Part shown: positions 8,057 to 15,767 of the stretch, piece after piece | Layout: each line of letters begins with the position of its first letter | Numbering within the stretch: the first letter of the stretch is position 1 | Source: Akkermansia sp. N21116 | GTDB lineage: Bacteria; Verrucomicrobiota; Verrucomicrobiia; Verrucomicrobiales; Akkermansiaceae | Length of the DNA: 64,000 nucleotides | Reading direction: 5' to 3' | Assembly: GCF_029854705.2 (NCBI RefSeq) | Contig: NZ_CP139035.1 | Coordinates: forward strand, 1,364,001-1,428,000 | Program-made: the position numbers and the translations under genes | The notes under the pieces: model-generated | What the model was told of the DNA's origin: nothing | Seen by the model: only the letters and a program-made list of their open reading frames with translations | Databases searched by the model: none

Positions 8057-8746
8057 TTAATGTGAATAGTCTCTGGCTCCGAAAATAGCCGTTCCAACGC
8101 GGACAAAAGTAGCTCCTTCTGCGATGGCTGCTTCGAAATCATGGCTCATTCCCATGGATAATTCCTGGATTTGTCGGGAGCCCGAGGCGTTGAGACGTTC
8201 TTTAAGTTCTCTGAGCTGGCGGAAGTAGGGGCGAGCGTCTTCCACATTGTCTACCGGTGGTGGGATGCACATAAGCCCGCGGATGTTGAGGTGTTCCAAG
8301 TTGCATAGGGCGGGCCAGGATGTTTCCAATTCATCGGGGTGAAATCCGAATTTGGATTCTTCTCCACCTACATGGACTTCAAGGAGTACATCTTGAACAA
8401 TGGAAAGCTCCCGGGCAACGGAATCCATGTATTCTGCGAGTTTAAGAGAATCTACCGTATGAATCATGGCGGCCTTGCCGATGATTTTGCGGACTTTATT
8501 GCGCTGAAGCGGACCGATGAGATGCCACTGCGCATCGCTGGGAAGGACGGGAATTTTGGAAAGTGCTTCCTGGACTTTGTTTTCACCGAAGAGTCGCTGT
8601 CCGCATTGGTAGCATTCCATGGCGTCTTCGACGGGGAATGTTTTACTGACGGCGATGAGCTTGACGGATCCGGGGAGGCGCCCGTAACGTGATTCCGCCT
8701 GGCGGATGAGTTGTTCGATATGTTTCAGATTATGGCCGATACTCAT
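8057..8746 (-). CDS. YggS-family PLP-binding homeostasis protein
   Basis: About 229 residues from ATG 8746 (MSIGHNLKHIEQ). A TTG at 8758 in the same frame would overlap the upstream stop and is less likely. The family is a single-domain alanine-racemase-like TIM barrel that binds pyridoxal 5'-phosphate without known catalysis and helps keep PLP and amino-acid pools balanced in the cytoplasm. The PLP lysine lies in VKLIAVSKTFP. Other marks are RLFGENKVQEAL, WHLIGPLQRNK, HTVDSLKLAE, the GGEESKFGF loop and the C-terminal LSMGMSHDFEAAIAEG, then RVGTAIFG. It follows a YqgE gene by a few bases. Confidence 0.92.
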   Translation of the reverse strand: MSIGHNLKHIEQLIRQAESRYGRLPGSVKLIAVSKTFPVEDAMECYQCGQRLFGENKVQEALSKIPVLPSDAQWHLIGPLQRNKVRKIIGKAAMIHTVDSLKLAEYMDSVARELSIVQDVLLEVHVGGEESKFGFHPDELETSWPALCNLEHLNIRGLMCIPPPVDNVEDARPYFRQLRELKERLNASGSRQIQELSMGMSHDFEAAIAEGATFVRVGTAIFGARDYSH

Positions 8747-8758
8747 AATGGAAAGCAA

Positions 8759-9319
8759 TCAGTTGAGGAAGGATAGTCTGGGCGCTGTTGAAATAAGTGC
8801 ATGGTAGGGGGAAAGCCCTCGGAGGATGGTATTCCATAGGGTTTCGTCATGGATATAGCTGAGCAAGTTGGGGGGGCAGGGGATTTGTATCCAGGCCATG
8901 AGTTCCAGTTCTTTTTCAAGTTGGCCGGGACTCCAGCCGGAGCTTCCGATAAAGGCACGGATGAGGGTTCCCGGCGTTTGGGCATGTTCAAGGGCTTCTT
9001 CCGCAGAAATTTGCATCCGGTAGAAGAGTTGCCCGTCATGGGCTGTCAAGGCGGCGAAGGTGAGGTTTTTCGTCATTACCGGTCCGCCGACGAAGACATC
9101 GACGTGGTAAAGTTCTCTAGGTATGGGAGAGGAGGAGCCTGCGATCTGTCCGACTGTTTTTCCGAACGGGCGATTGAGGATGAAGCCCAAAGCACCTTGT
9201 TTAGCGGAATAATCCACCAGCAGAATGACGCTGTGCTCGAAGATGGCATCTCCCATGGAGGGAGATGCCAGAAGTATGCTGCCTGTCAGTCGTGATTGGG
9301 GTGTAGAGGACTTGCCCAT
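8759..9319 (-). CDS. YqgE/AlgH family protein
   Basis: 186 residues, the usual size for the family (DUF179). Recognised from LTGSILLASPSMGDAIFEHSV, the QGALGFILNRPFGK segment, VFVGGPVMTKN and the C-terminal SSGWSPGQLEKEL. AlgH was first linked to alginate regulation in Pseudomonas, but the general molecular role of the family is unsettled. The gene starts 17 bp after the upstream hydrolase stop and ends where the yggS-like gene begins, so the three are probably cotranscribed, though they share no obvious function. Confidence 0.9.
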   Translation of the reverse strand: MGKSSTPQSRLTGSILLASPSMGDAIFEHSVILLVDYSAKQGALGFILNRPFGKTVGQIAGSSSPIPRELYHVDVFVGGPVMTKNLTFAALTAHDGQLFYRMQISAEEALEHAQTPGTLIRAFIGSSGWSPGQLEKELELMAWIQIPCPPNLLSYIHDETLWNTILRGLSPYHALISTAPRLSFLN

Positions 9320-9336
9320 GGGATGCGGGAGGAGGG

Positions 9337-11475
9337 CTAATGCGTTGGCTTCAGATTGAAGACAAAGACTTCAAATGGATTGAGTTTTAATTCGATTTCT
9401 TTGTTGGGATCAATGGTTTTGTTGGTGAATCCGGACAGTTCCCTCTGGTCATCATAAGCATTTTTGATTTGGAACTGTGTTTTCACATGAGGAGGAAGAT
9501 CGAGGATTTTTCTCAACGTCGTTTTGATTGTTTGTTCCTTGTCGTCTGGATTGCGGAGAGCAAAGACGGCTTTCTGCGGCGACCATGAAGCCCAACCGTA
9601 GATTTCTGCCTGCTTCGTTTGTTCATTCCATGGATTCCCGCCGACCCAGTGGGTGTCATCAAGGACATCGGCATTGGAACGGAACCATTTGATGCATTTG
9701 ACGAGTTCGTCCCAAAGGATTTCGTTTTCCCCCAGAGAATCCATGAGATCATGATCAATGTAGAGTTCCTGAATAGCTGAGCCGCATGCAAATGCACAGC
9801 GCATTTCGCGTTTGATTCCTTCGACGTCTTTGGGCATGGAGCCCGGTGCTCCATTCTTGGTGATCATAAGACCATGGGTCATCATGGAATTGATCGGGCA
9901 GAAGGGAGCTCCTTCGACGAAGACTTCGTGGACGGTGGCATCGCGGTAGGTAATCCATTTTTCACGGCTATCGCCTTTGCCTGTATTCCCCCAGTCTCCC
10001 TTTTGTCTCCAGATGGAGTCGGCAAACCGGAACCAGAAGGGGGATGCCCAAGTGCCGACAGTACAGTTGATGAAAAGATCTCCGCGCTGTTTCCGAAGGT
10101 CCTTGACGAGGGTGAGAATTCCTTCCGCATCTTCTAGACGCGAGGTATTCGGCCCGGTGGCATGTGCCATAGTACTGATGCCGTCAAACTTGAAGTAACG
10201 CATGTCGTAATCGTGCACCATTTGGGAGCACCTGCCGAGGAAGGCATTATAATATTCCGGATCGGCTAGCTGAAAATTGTTAATTTTGTTGCTGGGGTGA
10301 GTTTTGTTCCAGTGATCAAGCCTGAGTTGCTTGGAGACTCCGTAACCGCCGACCGGACCGAGCCAGGCTCCGACTCCGGCTTTTTGGGAGACGGCCATGG
10401 CGTTCAGTTTTTTAAAACCGTTTGGGAAGCCCTTGTGGAATCCCCACAAGCTGTTGAAATCATCCCAGCCATCGTCCCAGACAAAGGCATCAATGTTGAC
10501 GCCGCGTTTTTTATAGAGTTTTTCGTTCCATGCGTTCACGACATCGATACATTGCTGCTCGGTCATGCGCTTTAATGGATCGGGATTGTCATTACTGTTG
10601 ATGTTCAGTTCATACCAGGAGTTGTAATGGATGAACGGACGATACGATACGGCTTTTTCACGTTCGAGATAGGCGAGGAATGAACGCCTTTCCTGTTCCG
10701 GGGCAAGGAGTCCGATGACGGAGGATACCTCCCAGACGCTTCCTTTGTGCAGGGTTGCCTGGCGGATCCATTTACCCTGGGCCATCTGAGCCTTGTCTTT
10801 GACGTCGTCGGGAGCGTTTACAGCAGGTTCAATAGTGTTGAGGGCCATCGGGGTTTCCAATGCAGCAAAGATTTTGGGGCCGACCAGAAGCGGTCCTCGC
10901 GTATTGCCGCTGATGGAGATGCCTTCTCCCGATTCCGCATCAGGCAGGATGTTGTATTGCATTCCGACGATTTCTTCCATTTCCGTATCTTTTGCGGAAG
11001 AAATGACCATTTCCTGCCTCAAATAGTGGGAACCGTTCCGCAGAATGGCCCTCCAAATGACACGGATGTTTTTATCGGGCGAGGTGAAGGTTGCCGCGAG
11101 TGCCTTTCCGGGTTCTTGACCTGCCAAATTGAGAGCCTTGGGGTTGGCTTTGATGTCGGTGAGAACCGGGCGACCAACCAGGGGCATTTGAGAAGCGGAC
11201 AGTGTCGTGCCATCCTTGAGTTTAATGATGAAAAGTTCTCCACCCGGGGCTGCGATGGGTGTTTTGCCGGCTTTTAATCCTTTAAATTGGAGTTTGCCTC
11301 CGGAGTAGGAGAATTCGGCTTGGAGAATATTGTTGCCGAGGAGGAATTGACCGGAAGAGGATGTGATCTTTGCTTGTCCCGGTTGTTCTCCCGGGAATTG
11401 GACTAAGGCGTGGAGCGGCATTGCCAAGGTCGCCAGAGAAATCATGGCAAAGAATGAAACGGGGATTAATTTCAT
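9337..11475 (-). CDS. secreted alpha-galactosidase-clan (GH-D-like) glycoside hydrolase
   Basis: 712 residues with a signal peptide (MKLIPVSFFAMISLATLAMPLHA). The N-terminal part (about 25-280) is a beta-rich domain as in GH36-type enzymes. The catalytic barrel begins near 285. It has VWDDGWDDFNSLWGFH (about 333-348), GAWLGPVGGY, and YFKFDGIST with a candidate nucleophile D431. Further barrel segments are INCTVGTWASPFW and YIDHDLMD. A beta domain at about 640-712 ends the protein. This layout fits secreted alpha-galactosidase-like enzymes that trim terminal sugars from mucin or plant glycans. I cannot assign the CAZy family or the sugar by eye; GH36, GH27 and unclassified relatives are all possible. 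It is on the same strand as hemW, 89 bp away. Confidence 0.8.
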   Translation of the reverse strand: MKLIPVSFFAMISLATLAMPLHALVQFPGEQPGQAKITSSSGQFLLGNNILQAEFSYSGGKLQFKGLKAGKTPIAAPGGELFIIKLKDGTTLSASQMPLVGRPVLTDIKANPKALNLAGQEPGKALAATFTSPDKNIRVIWRAILRNGSHYLRQEMVISSAKDTEMEEIVGMQYNILPDAESGEGISISGNTRGPLLVGPKIFAALETPMALNTIEPAVNAPDDVKDKAQMAQGKWIRQATLHKGSVWEVSSVIGLLAPEQERRSFLAYLEREKAVSYRPFIHYNSWYELNINSNDNPDPLKRMTEQQCIDVVNAWNEKLYKKRGVNIDAFVWDDGWDDFNSLWGFHKGFPNGFKKLNAMAVSQKAGVGAWLGPVGGYGVSKQLRLDHWNKTHPSNKINNFQLADPEYYNAFLGRCSQMVHDYDMRYFKFDGISTMAHATGPNTSRLEDAEGILTLVKDLRKQRGDLFINCTVGTWASPFWFRFADSIWRQKGDWGNTGKGDSREKWITYRDATVHEVFVEGAPFCPINSMMTHGLMITKNGAPGSMPKDVEGIKREMRCAFACGSAIQELYIDHDLMDSLGENEILWDELVKCIKWFRSNADVLDDTHWVGGNPWNEQTKQAEIYGWASWSPQKAVFALRNPDDKEQTIKTTLRKILDLPPHVKTQFQIKNAYDDQRELSGFTNKTIDPNKEIELKLNPFEVFVFNLKPTH

Positions 11476-11564
11476 GATGAGGGAGTTTTGAATACTGTTG
11501 GTATTTTATAGACGAACTAGTCATGGAATGCAACTTTGCACACGAAAAATCGAAGGGTATTAAG

Positions 11565-12692
11565 TTATTTGATAGAAAAAAGGTCTGTGACGATTTCGTC
11601 GACAAGGAGTCGGCCTTTGCCTTTTAAAACGAGGCTGTCTTCTGAAGCTGAATGGAGAATGATGGCCATGTTTTCATCTATCAGATTGGTGATGAATGCT
11701 TCTGTACGAGGGGGGACCCATTTCATGGGAACCCCTGTGTCGGTGCGGAGGAGCAGGGCTACCCGTTCCAGGAGAATGTCCTCTTCTCTCAATCTTTCCG
11801 TTTCGGAATCGGGCACACCATGTTCCAGTGTGGAGCGGATGTAGGCGTTCGTATCCATCGTATTTTGGATGCGGCTGCCTCGGATGGTACTGACGGCTCC
11901 GGGGCCAATGCCGATATAGTCGTCTCCCTGCCAATAGCCGAAGTTGTGTTTGGAGAGGAGGTTGTTTCGGGCGTAGTTGGAAGTTTCGTAATGGCGGAAA
12001 CCGGCATCTGTGAGAATGGTGTCAGCCAGTTCGAAGTAGTCGGCATCGTGTTCCGTATCCTGATTAATTTCCCCTTTGGCGAGGCTTTCAAAAAAGGCGG
12101 TGTCTTCTTCGTAGGTCAGGTTGTAGGCGGAAATATGTTCCGGGTTTGCTTCGACTGTTTGCAGGAGGGTTTGTTCCCAGAGTTGGAGAGTTTGTCCCGG
12201 GATGGCAAACATGAGGTCGATGTTGATCTCGGGGATGCCGGCTGTTCTTAGCATTTCCAGGGAATGGCGTGCGATTTCAGGGGTATGCGTTCTGCCCAAT
12301 ACTGCCAGGATTCTCGGATCCCAGGATTGGATGCCGAGGGAAACCCGATTGATTCCCATATCTTTCCAGGCTCGGACTTTATTGATTGTGAATGTGGTTG
12401 GATTGGACTCAAAGGAGAATTCATCCAGCGACGCAATATCGACGACATGGTCGATGCCCTGGATGATTTTCCCGAGATGGGAATTGGATAGCATGGACGG
12501 AGTCCCTCCCCCGAAGTAGAGTGTCCGGGGTTCATGTTCGGGGGAATTTTGCAAATCGTCTTTGCGTGATTCGACTTCGCGAAGCAGAGCCCGGACGAAT
12601 AGATTCATGTCCGTGGAGGCCGGTGTATGCTTGTAGAAGGAACAGTAGGGGCAGATCCGGTGACAAAAGGGGATATGAACGTAGAGATGCAT
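11565..12692 (-). CDS. hemW: radical SAM heme chaperone HemW
   Basis: 375 residues. The radical SAM cluster motif is CHRICPYC in HIPFCHRICPYCSFY, a CX3CX2C arrangement at the N-terminus. Other HemW marks are LYFGGGTPSML, FESNPTTF, RVSLGIQSWDPRIL, INIDLMFAIPGQT, YETSNYA and the GIGPGAVST loop. The family was long annotated as oxygen-independent coproporphyrinogen oxidase, but the CPHCSF-type HemW is a heme-binding chaperone of the cytoplasm. ATG 12692 lies 13 bp after the stop of the large transglutaminase-like gene, so the two are probably cotranscribed. Confidence 0.92.
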   Translation of the reverse strand: MHLYVHIPFCHRICPYCSFYKHTPASTDMNLFVRALLREVESRKDDLQNSPEHEPRTLYFGGGTPSMLSNSHLGKIIQGIDHVVDIASLDEFSFESNPTTFTINKVRAWKDMGINRVSLGIQSWDPRILAVLGRTHTPEIARHSLEMLRTAGIPEINIDLMFAIPGQTLQLWEQTLLQTVEANPEHISAYNLTYEEDTAFFESLAKGEINQDTEHDADYFELADTILTDAGFRHYETSNYARNNLLSKHNFGYWQGDDYIGIGPGAVSTIRGSRIQNTMDTNAYIRSTLEHGVPDSETERLREEDILLERVALLLRTDTGVPMKWVPPRTEAFITNLIDENMAIILHSASEDSLVLKGKGRLLVDEIVTDLFSIK

Positions 12693-12705
12693 GCTGGCGA
12701 TGGAA

Positions 12706-15564
12706 TCAGGAGTCTTTTTTATCCTTGGTTCCCTTGAGGAAGTCTTCTGCCTGCTTCTTCATGAGCGTCCTTACTTCGTTGGCTGCGGTTGAATCGGCAT
12801 GTTTTAAGTAATGTCTGGTGAGGCAGTCGTAAAAGTCGGTAATTTTTGCCTTGTCGTCCTTCAATGTATAAAGAAGGTCCTCTGGACACTTGTCGATCAT
12901 CTCTCTAAGCCATGGCACTAGTTCCGCACGCGGCATGACCATGGCGGCTGCGTTGATTTCGAGAGTCAATTGTTCGGGAGTTGTTTTCAGTTCTTTCTTC
13001 TTTTTACTCTTCGAGGCGTTTTTATAGAAGCGGACTATTTCTTTGAAGCCGTAGTTGATGCTGTTAACGATGGGTTTGTAGCCCTGTGTCATGGCGAGAG
13101 CAACCTGGTATCCTTGCTCCTTGTCCGGGTAAGAACTGTTTTTAGCTTCGGAACGCATCCAGTCCATGACTTTACCCCATTCGCTCTTGGTGTAATTGGG
13201 CAGGGGTTTGTCGGAGGCCAGTTCGAGCATAGCGGACCCGAGCGTATCCGTGTATTCATGGGCCTGATTGTTAAGGCGCTGCTTATAGTTTTTGGGGGCT
13301 TTTCCCATTCTTGGGTTGGATTTCATGCGTTGCCAGAGGCTGGCGACGCGGTCTCCGGGCGGGATTGCCTTATTGATGTTATCGATGCAATCCATGGCGG
13401 CTTTCATGTCTCCCCCAGCTTTTTCGAATCGCGAGTACCATGCTTCCGTATAGAATGGATTGATTCTGACGACTTCCGCGAGCATATTTTTCTGGATTTC
13501 TTCCGGAGCTTTTTCTTCGACTGCCATTTTATAGATGTTCATGGCGATCCTGCTATCTGTCCATGCTCCGTCTTTGAGGTTCATGCTTGCGGCAAGACCG
13601 ACATGGTATTCTCCGCAGTTGTTTCGCGGTCCTTCATTGTCGCAAAGATATTGTCCTCCAAATGTTTTTTTGAGGGGAGCAACGGATTGATCGATGGACA
13701 GAATACTGCCTCCTGCTCCGTAATGGTAGGTCATCAGGTTGGCGTGGATTGGTTGTCCGGCCGGGGAGGCGGGGCTTCCCATGGCAATGTGGGATGTGCG
13801 GGCGATGGTGGACATGGTACCGCACATGCCGCCAATGTGGATGAGACCGGGGTAGGACATATAGTTCCAATCCGGATTGGGATCCATGGAAAACAGAGCG
13901 GGAGGTTCCGGATCGCTGACTTTACGGTAAGGGCCATAGCGCCAGAGACGAGGCTCTCCGTATTTGCCCAGGTAACGGTCCCATACGTATTCGCATTCAC
14001 GGATGGGGCGGGTTTCGCTCAGGGGAAGCATAGCGAGCCACGGAGTACAGTCCAGAGGGACTCCGTTCCATTCGACGGAATGGTTTTTAACGTCGCGCAT
14101 TTTGCCGATACCTTCGTATTTGGAGACGAGGTATTTGAAGAATTCGGCCGGGCTGGGGAATCCGTCCCTCTTGCTTTTTATTTGGCCCGAGAGGATCATG
14201 TAGGATTTTAAAACACTGAGGATGTTGTCCTTGGTGACTCCTTTATCGGCCAAATCCTTGACAGTGGTTTCCTTATTGATCCACGCCTGTTTTGCCGTGA
14301 TGTTTTTGGAGGCAAGGTAGTTTTTGACAGCTTCGAATTGTTCTGAGTTTCCCGAGTCCGGATTGGGACCGTAGTAGTTGATGGGGGGCATGCCGGCGAT
14401 GAAGACATCAGCAGGCGAAGCCCATTGAGGAGAGGTCGGCAGGGTATTTCGCAGGTTAAGTCCCGCTTCCCCCATGTTATATTGGACGTTATAGAAGACT
14501 TCTCCCATACCGCAAAAACGTCTGCCGATGGCGAATGCAATAACCATCTGATCATACTTGGTGGCGTTTTTTTCTCCGACCGCGTTGATGAGGATGTCCG
14601 CATTGGTGGCAACGCTGGGATCGGGGGGGTAGAAGTTGGCAAAGATTTCCTTCTGATGTTTGGTGTCTGCCAGCCATTTCTCGAAGGTAGGAGAAAATTT
14701 GGCTTTGCGTTTTTCCAAATACTCTCGGACGAATTTTTCTGCGTAGGTGGTATAGGCATTAAGAATAGCCTCCGTCATGGCTCCCTTGCTTTTACCGACG
14801 GCAAGCATAACGTTTTTCTTGAGTTGCTGAAGCTCCGGCGATGGACTGAGATCGGGTTCCGGTTCTTCCTCGACAACCGGGGCGGGAGGCGGCTCCGGTT
14901 CTGGGATTGGTTCTGGTTCAGGAATCGGTTCTGGTTCAGGTTCGGGCTCGGGGACAGGCGGTGGTTTAGGTTTGGGGATCGGCGTGGGAGCCGGGGTATT
15001 TTGGACGACAGGCAGAGCTTCCTGTGGCTGGTTCAACATTTTGTAACCGAAGAATCCCGCAATGCCCAGACAGAGGAGAATAATGATCGCAAGAGCGCCG
15101 CCTCCGGATTTTTTCGGTTTGTAGGCAACAGGTTGTAATGGCCGGGCCGGGGTTCCTGCAATATGCCCGCGTTGAAGTGTCGGCTTGTTCCTGGGAACCT
15201 GTGGAGATGCTGGCGCGATAGACGGCGCGTTTGCTTCTTCCTGGAGATTGTCAGGGGAGTGGGTGATATACAGGATAGTTCCGTGGGAGTGTTGTTCGGT
15301 TGCTCCTTGTCCGTAATGTGTTAAGAAAAGTTTTTTTGCGGCTGCCAATTGTGGTGCCATGGCTTTGTTGAAAACGAGCTTGATCCCGTCATCGGTGCGT
15401 CTGGTGCAGTCCTGGGGACAGAATTCCCGAATGAGCATGGGAATGCCTTGCGGGGTGATTGCCCTGTAGAGGTGGTAAAGTTCCGTTGATTCGACAACGG
15501 AGACGATTTGGAAATCTTCCAGAAGAGTATCCGGTGCGAGGGGGGGGACGGGGAAAGACATCAT
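12706..15564 (-). CDS. membrane protein: kinase N-lobe-like, Pro/Glu linker, transglutaminase-like domain (copy 1)
   Basis: 952 residues from ATG 15564; a TTG at 15576 adds four. Order of parts: (1) cytoplasmic region, about 1-100, resembling only the N-lobe of bacterial Ser/Thr kinases (LEDFQIVSVVESTELYHLYR, then IPMLIREFCPQDCTRR in place of a VAIKEYLP-type strand, ending at GTILYI); (2) membrane helix about 156-172; (3) Pro/Glu spacer about 190-240; (4) helical region; (5) transglutaminase-like core with GGMCGTMS (C581), GQPIHANL (H607) and SIDQSV (D625); (6) helical C-terminal third. Kinase catalytic loop and DFG motif are absent. The exported part presumably acts in the periplasm; substrate and reaction are unknown. 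A tandem paralogue lies upstream and hemW follows closely. Confidence 0.72.
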   Translation of the reverse strand: MMSFPVPPLAPDTLLEDFQIVSVVESTELYHLYRAITPQGIPMLIREFCPQDCTRRTDDGIKLVFNKAMAPQLAAAKKLFLTHYGQGATEQHSHGTILYITHSPDNLQEEANAPSIAPASPQVPRNKPTLQRGHIAGTPARPLQPVAYKPKKSGGGALAIIILLCLGIAGFFGYKMLNQPQEALPVVQNTPAPTPIPKPKPPPVPEPEPEPEPIPEPEPIPEPEPPPAPVVEEEPEPDLSPSPELQQLKKNVMLAVGKSKGAMTEAILNAYTTYAEKFVREYLEKRKAKFSPTFEKWLADTKHQKEIFANFYPPDPSVATNADILINAVGEKNATKYDQMVIAFAIGRRFCGMGEVFYNVQYNMGEAGLNLRNTLPTSPQWASPADVFIAGMPPINYYGPNPDSGNSEQFEAVKNYLASKNITAKQAWINKETTVKDLADKGVTKDNILSVLKSYMILSGQIKSKRDGFPSPAEFFKYLVSKYEGIGKMRDVKNHSVEWNGVPLDCTPWLAMLPLSETRPIRECEYVWDRYLGKYGEPRLWRYGPYRKVSDPEPPALFSMDPNPDWNYMSYPGLIHIGGMCGTMSTIARTSHIAMGSPASPAGQPIHANLMTYHYGAGGSILSIDQSVAPLKKTFGGQYLCDNEGPRNNCGEYHVGLAASMNLKDGAWTDSRIAMNIYKMAVEEKAPEEIQKNMLAEVVRINPFYTEAWYSRFEKAGGDMKAAMDCIDNINKAIPPGDRVASLWQRMKSNPRMGKAPKNYKQRLNNQAHEYTDTLGSAMLELASDKPLPNYTKSEWGKVMDWMRSEAKNSSYPDKEQGYQVALAMTQGYKPIVNSINYGFKEIVRFYKNASKSKKKKELKTTPEQLTLEINAAAMVMPRAELVPWLREMIDKCPEDLLYTLKDDKAKITDFYDCLTRHYLKHADSTAANEVRTLMKKQAEDFLKGTKDKKDS
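14863..14970 (-). repeat. imperfect repeat coding a Pro/Glu/Ile-rich spacer
   Basis: Short degenerate hexanucleotide-like units read as PEPEPEPEP and PEPIPEPEP in the large membrane protein. The matching part of the paralogue (17905-17975) has a shorter, more regular PEP run. This is a typical extended periplasm-spanning linker. Confidence 0.75.
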
Positions 15565-15697
15565 GAGAGGAGACAACTACCGGGAAACTTATCATTCCAC
15601 TTTTCATCTGACAATGGGAAAAGTCACAAAGGCCATGAGACATAGGAAGAACGACATGCATCTATCCTATGGGTCGCTGAGAGTACATGACGAAGAC

Positions 15698-15736
15698 AAA
15701 AAAAGGTTCCTCGCCGTGAGCCGGCAAAGGAACCTT
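15698..15736 (-). terminator. intrinsic terminator after copy 2
   Basis: On the minus strand, arms AAGGTTCCT and AGGAACCTT, extended inside by a GCCG/CGGC pairing, are followed by seven T. It separates the two paralogues into different transcripts. Confidence 0.85.
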
Positions 15737-15767
15737 CTGAAGGTGAGGCGAATGGTTGAGGAGTGTG

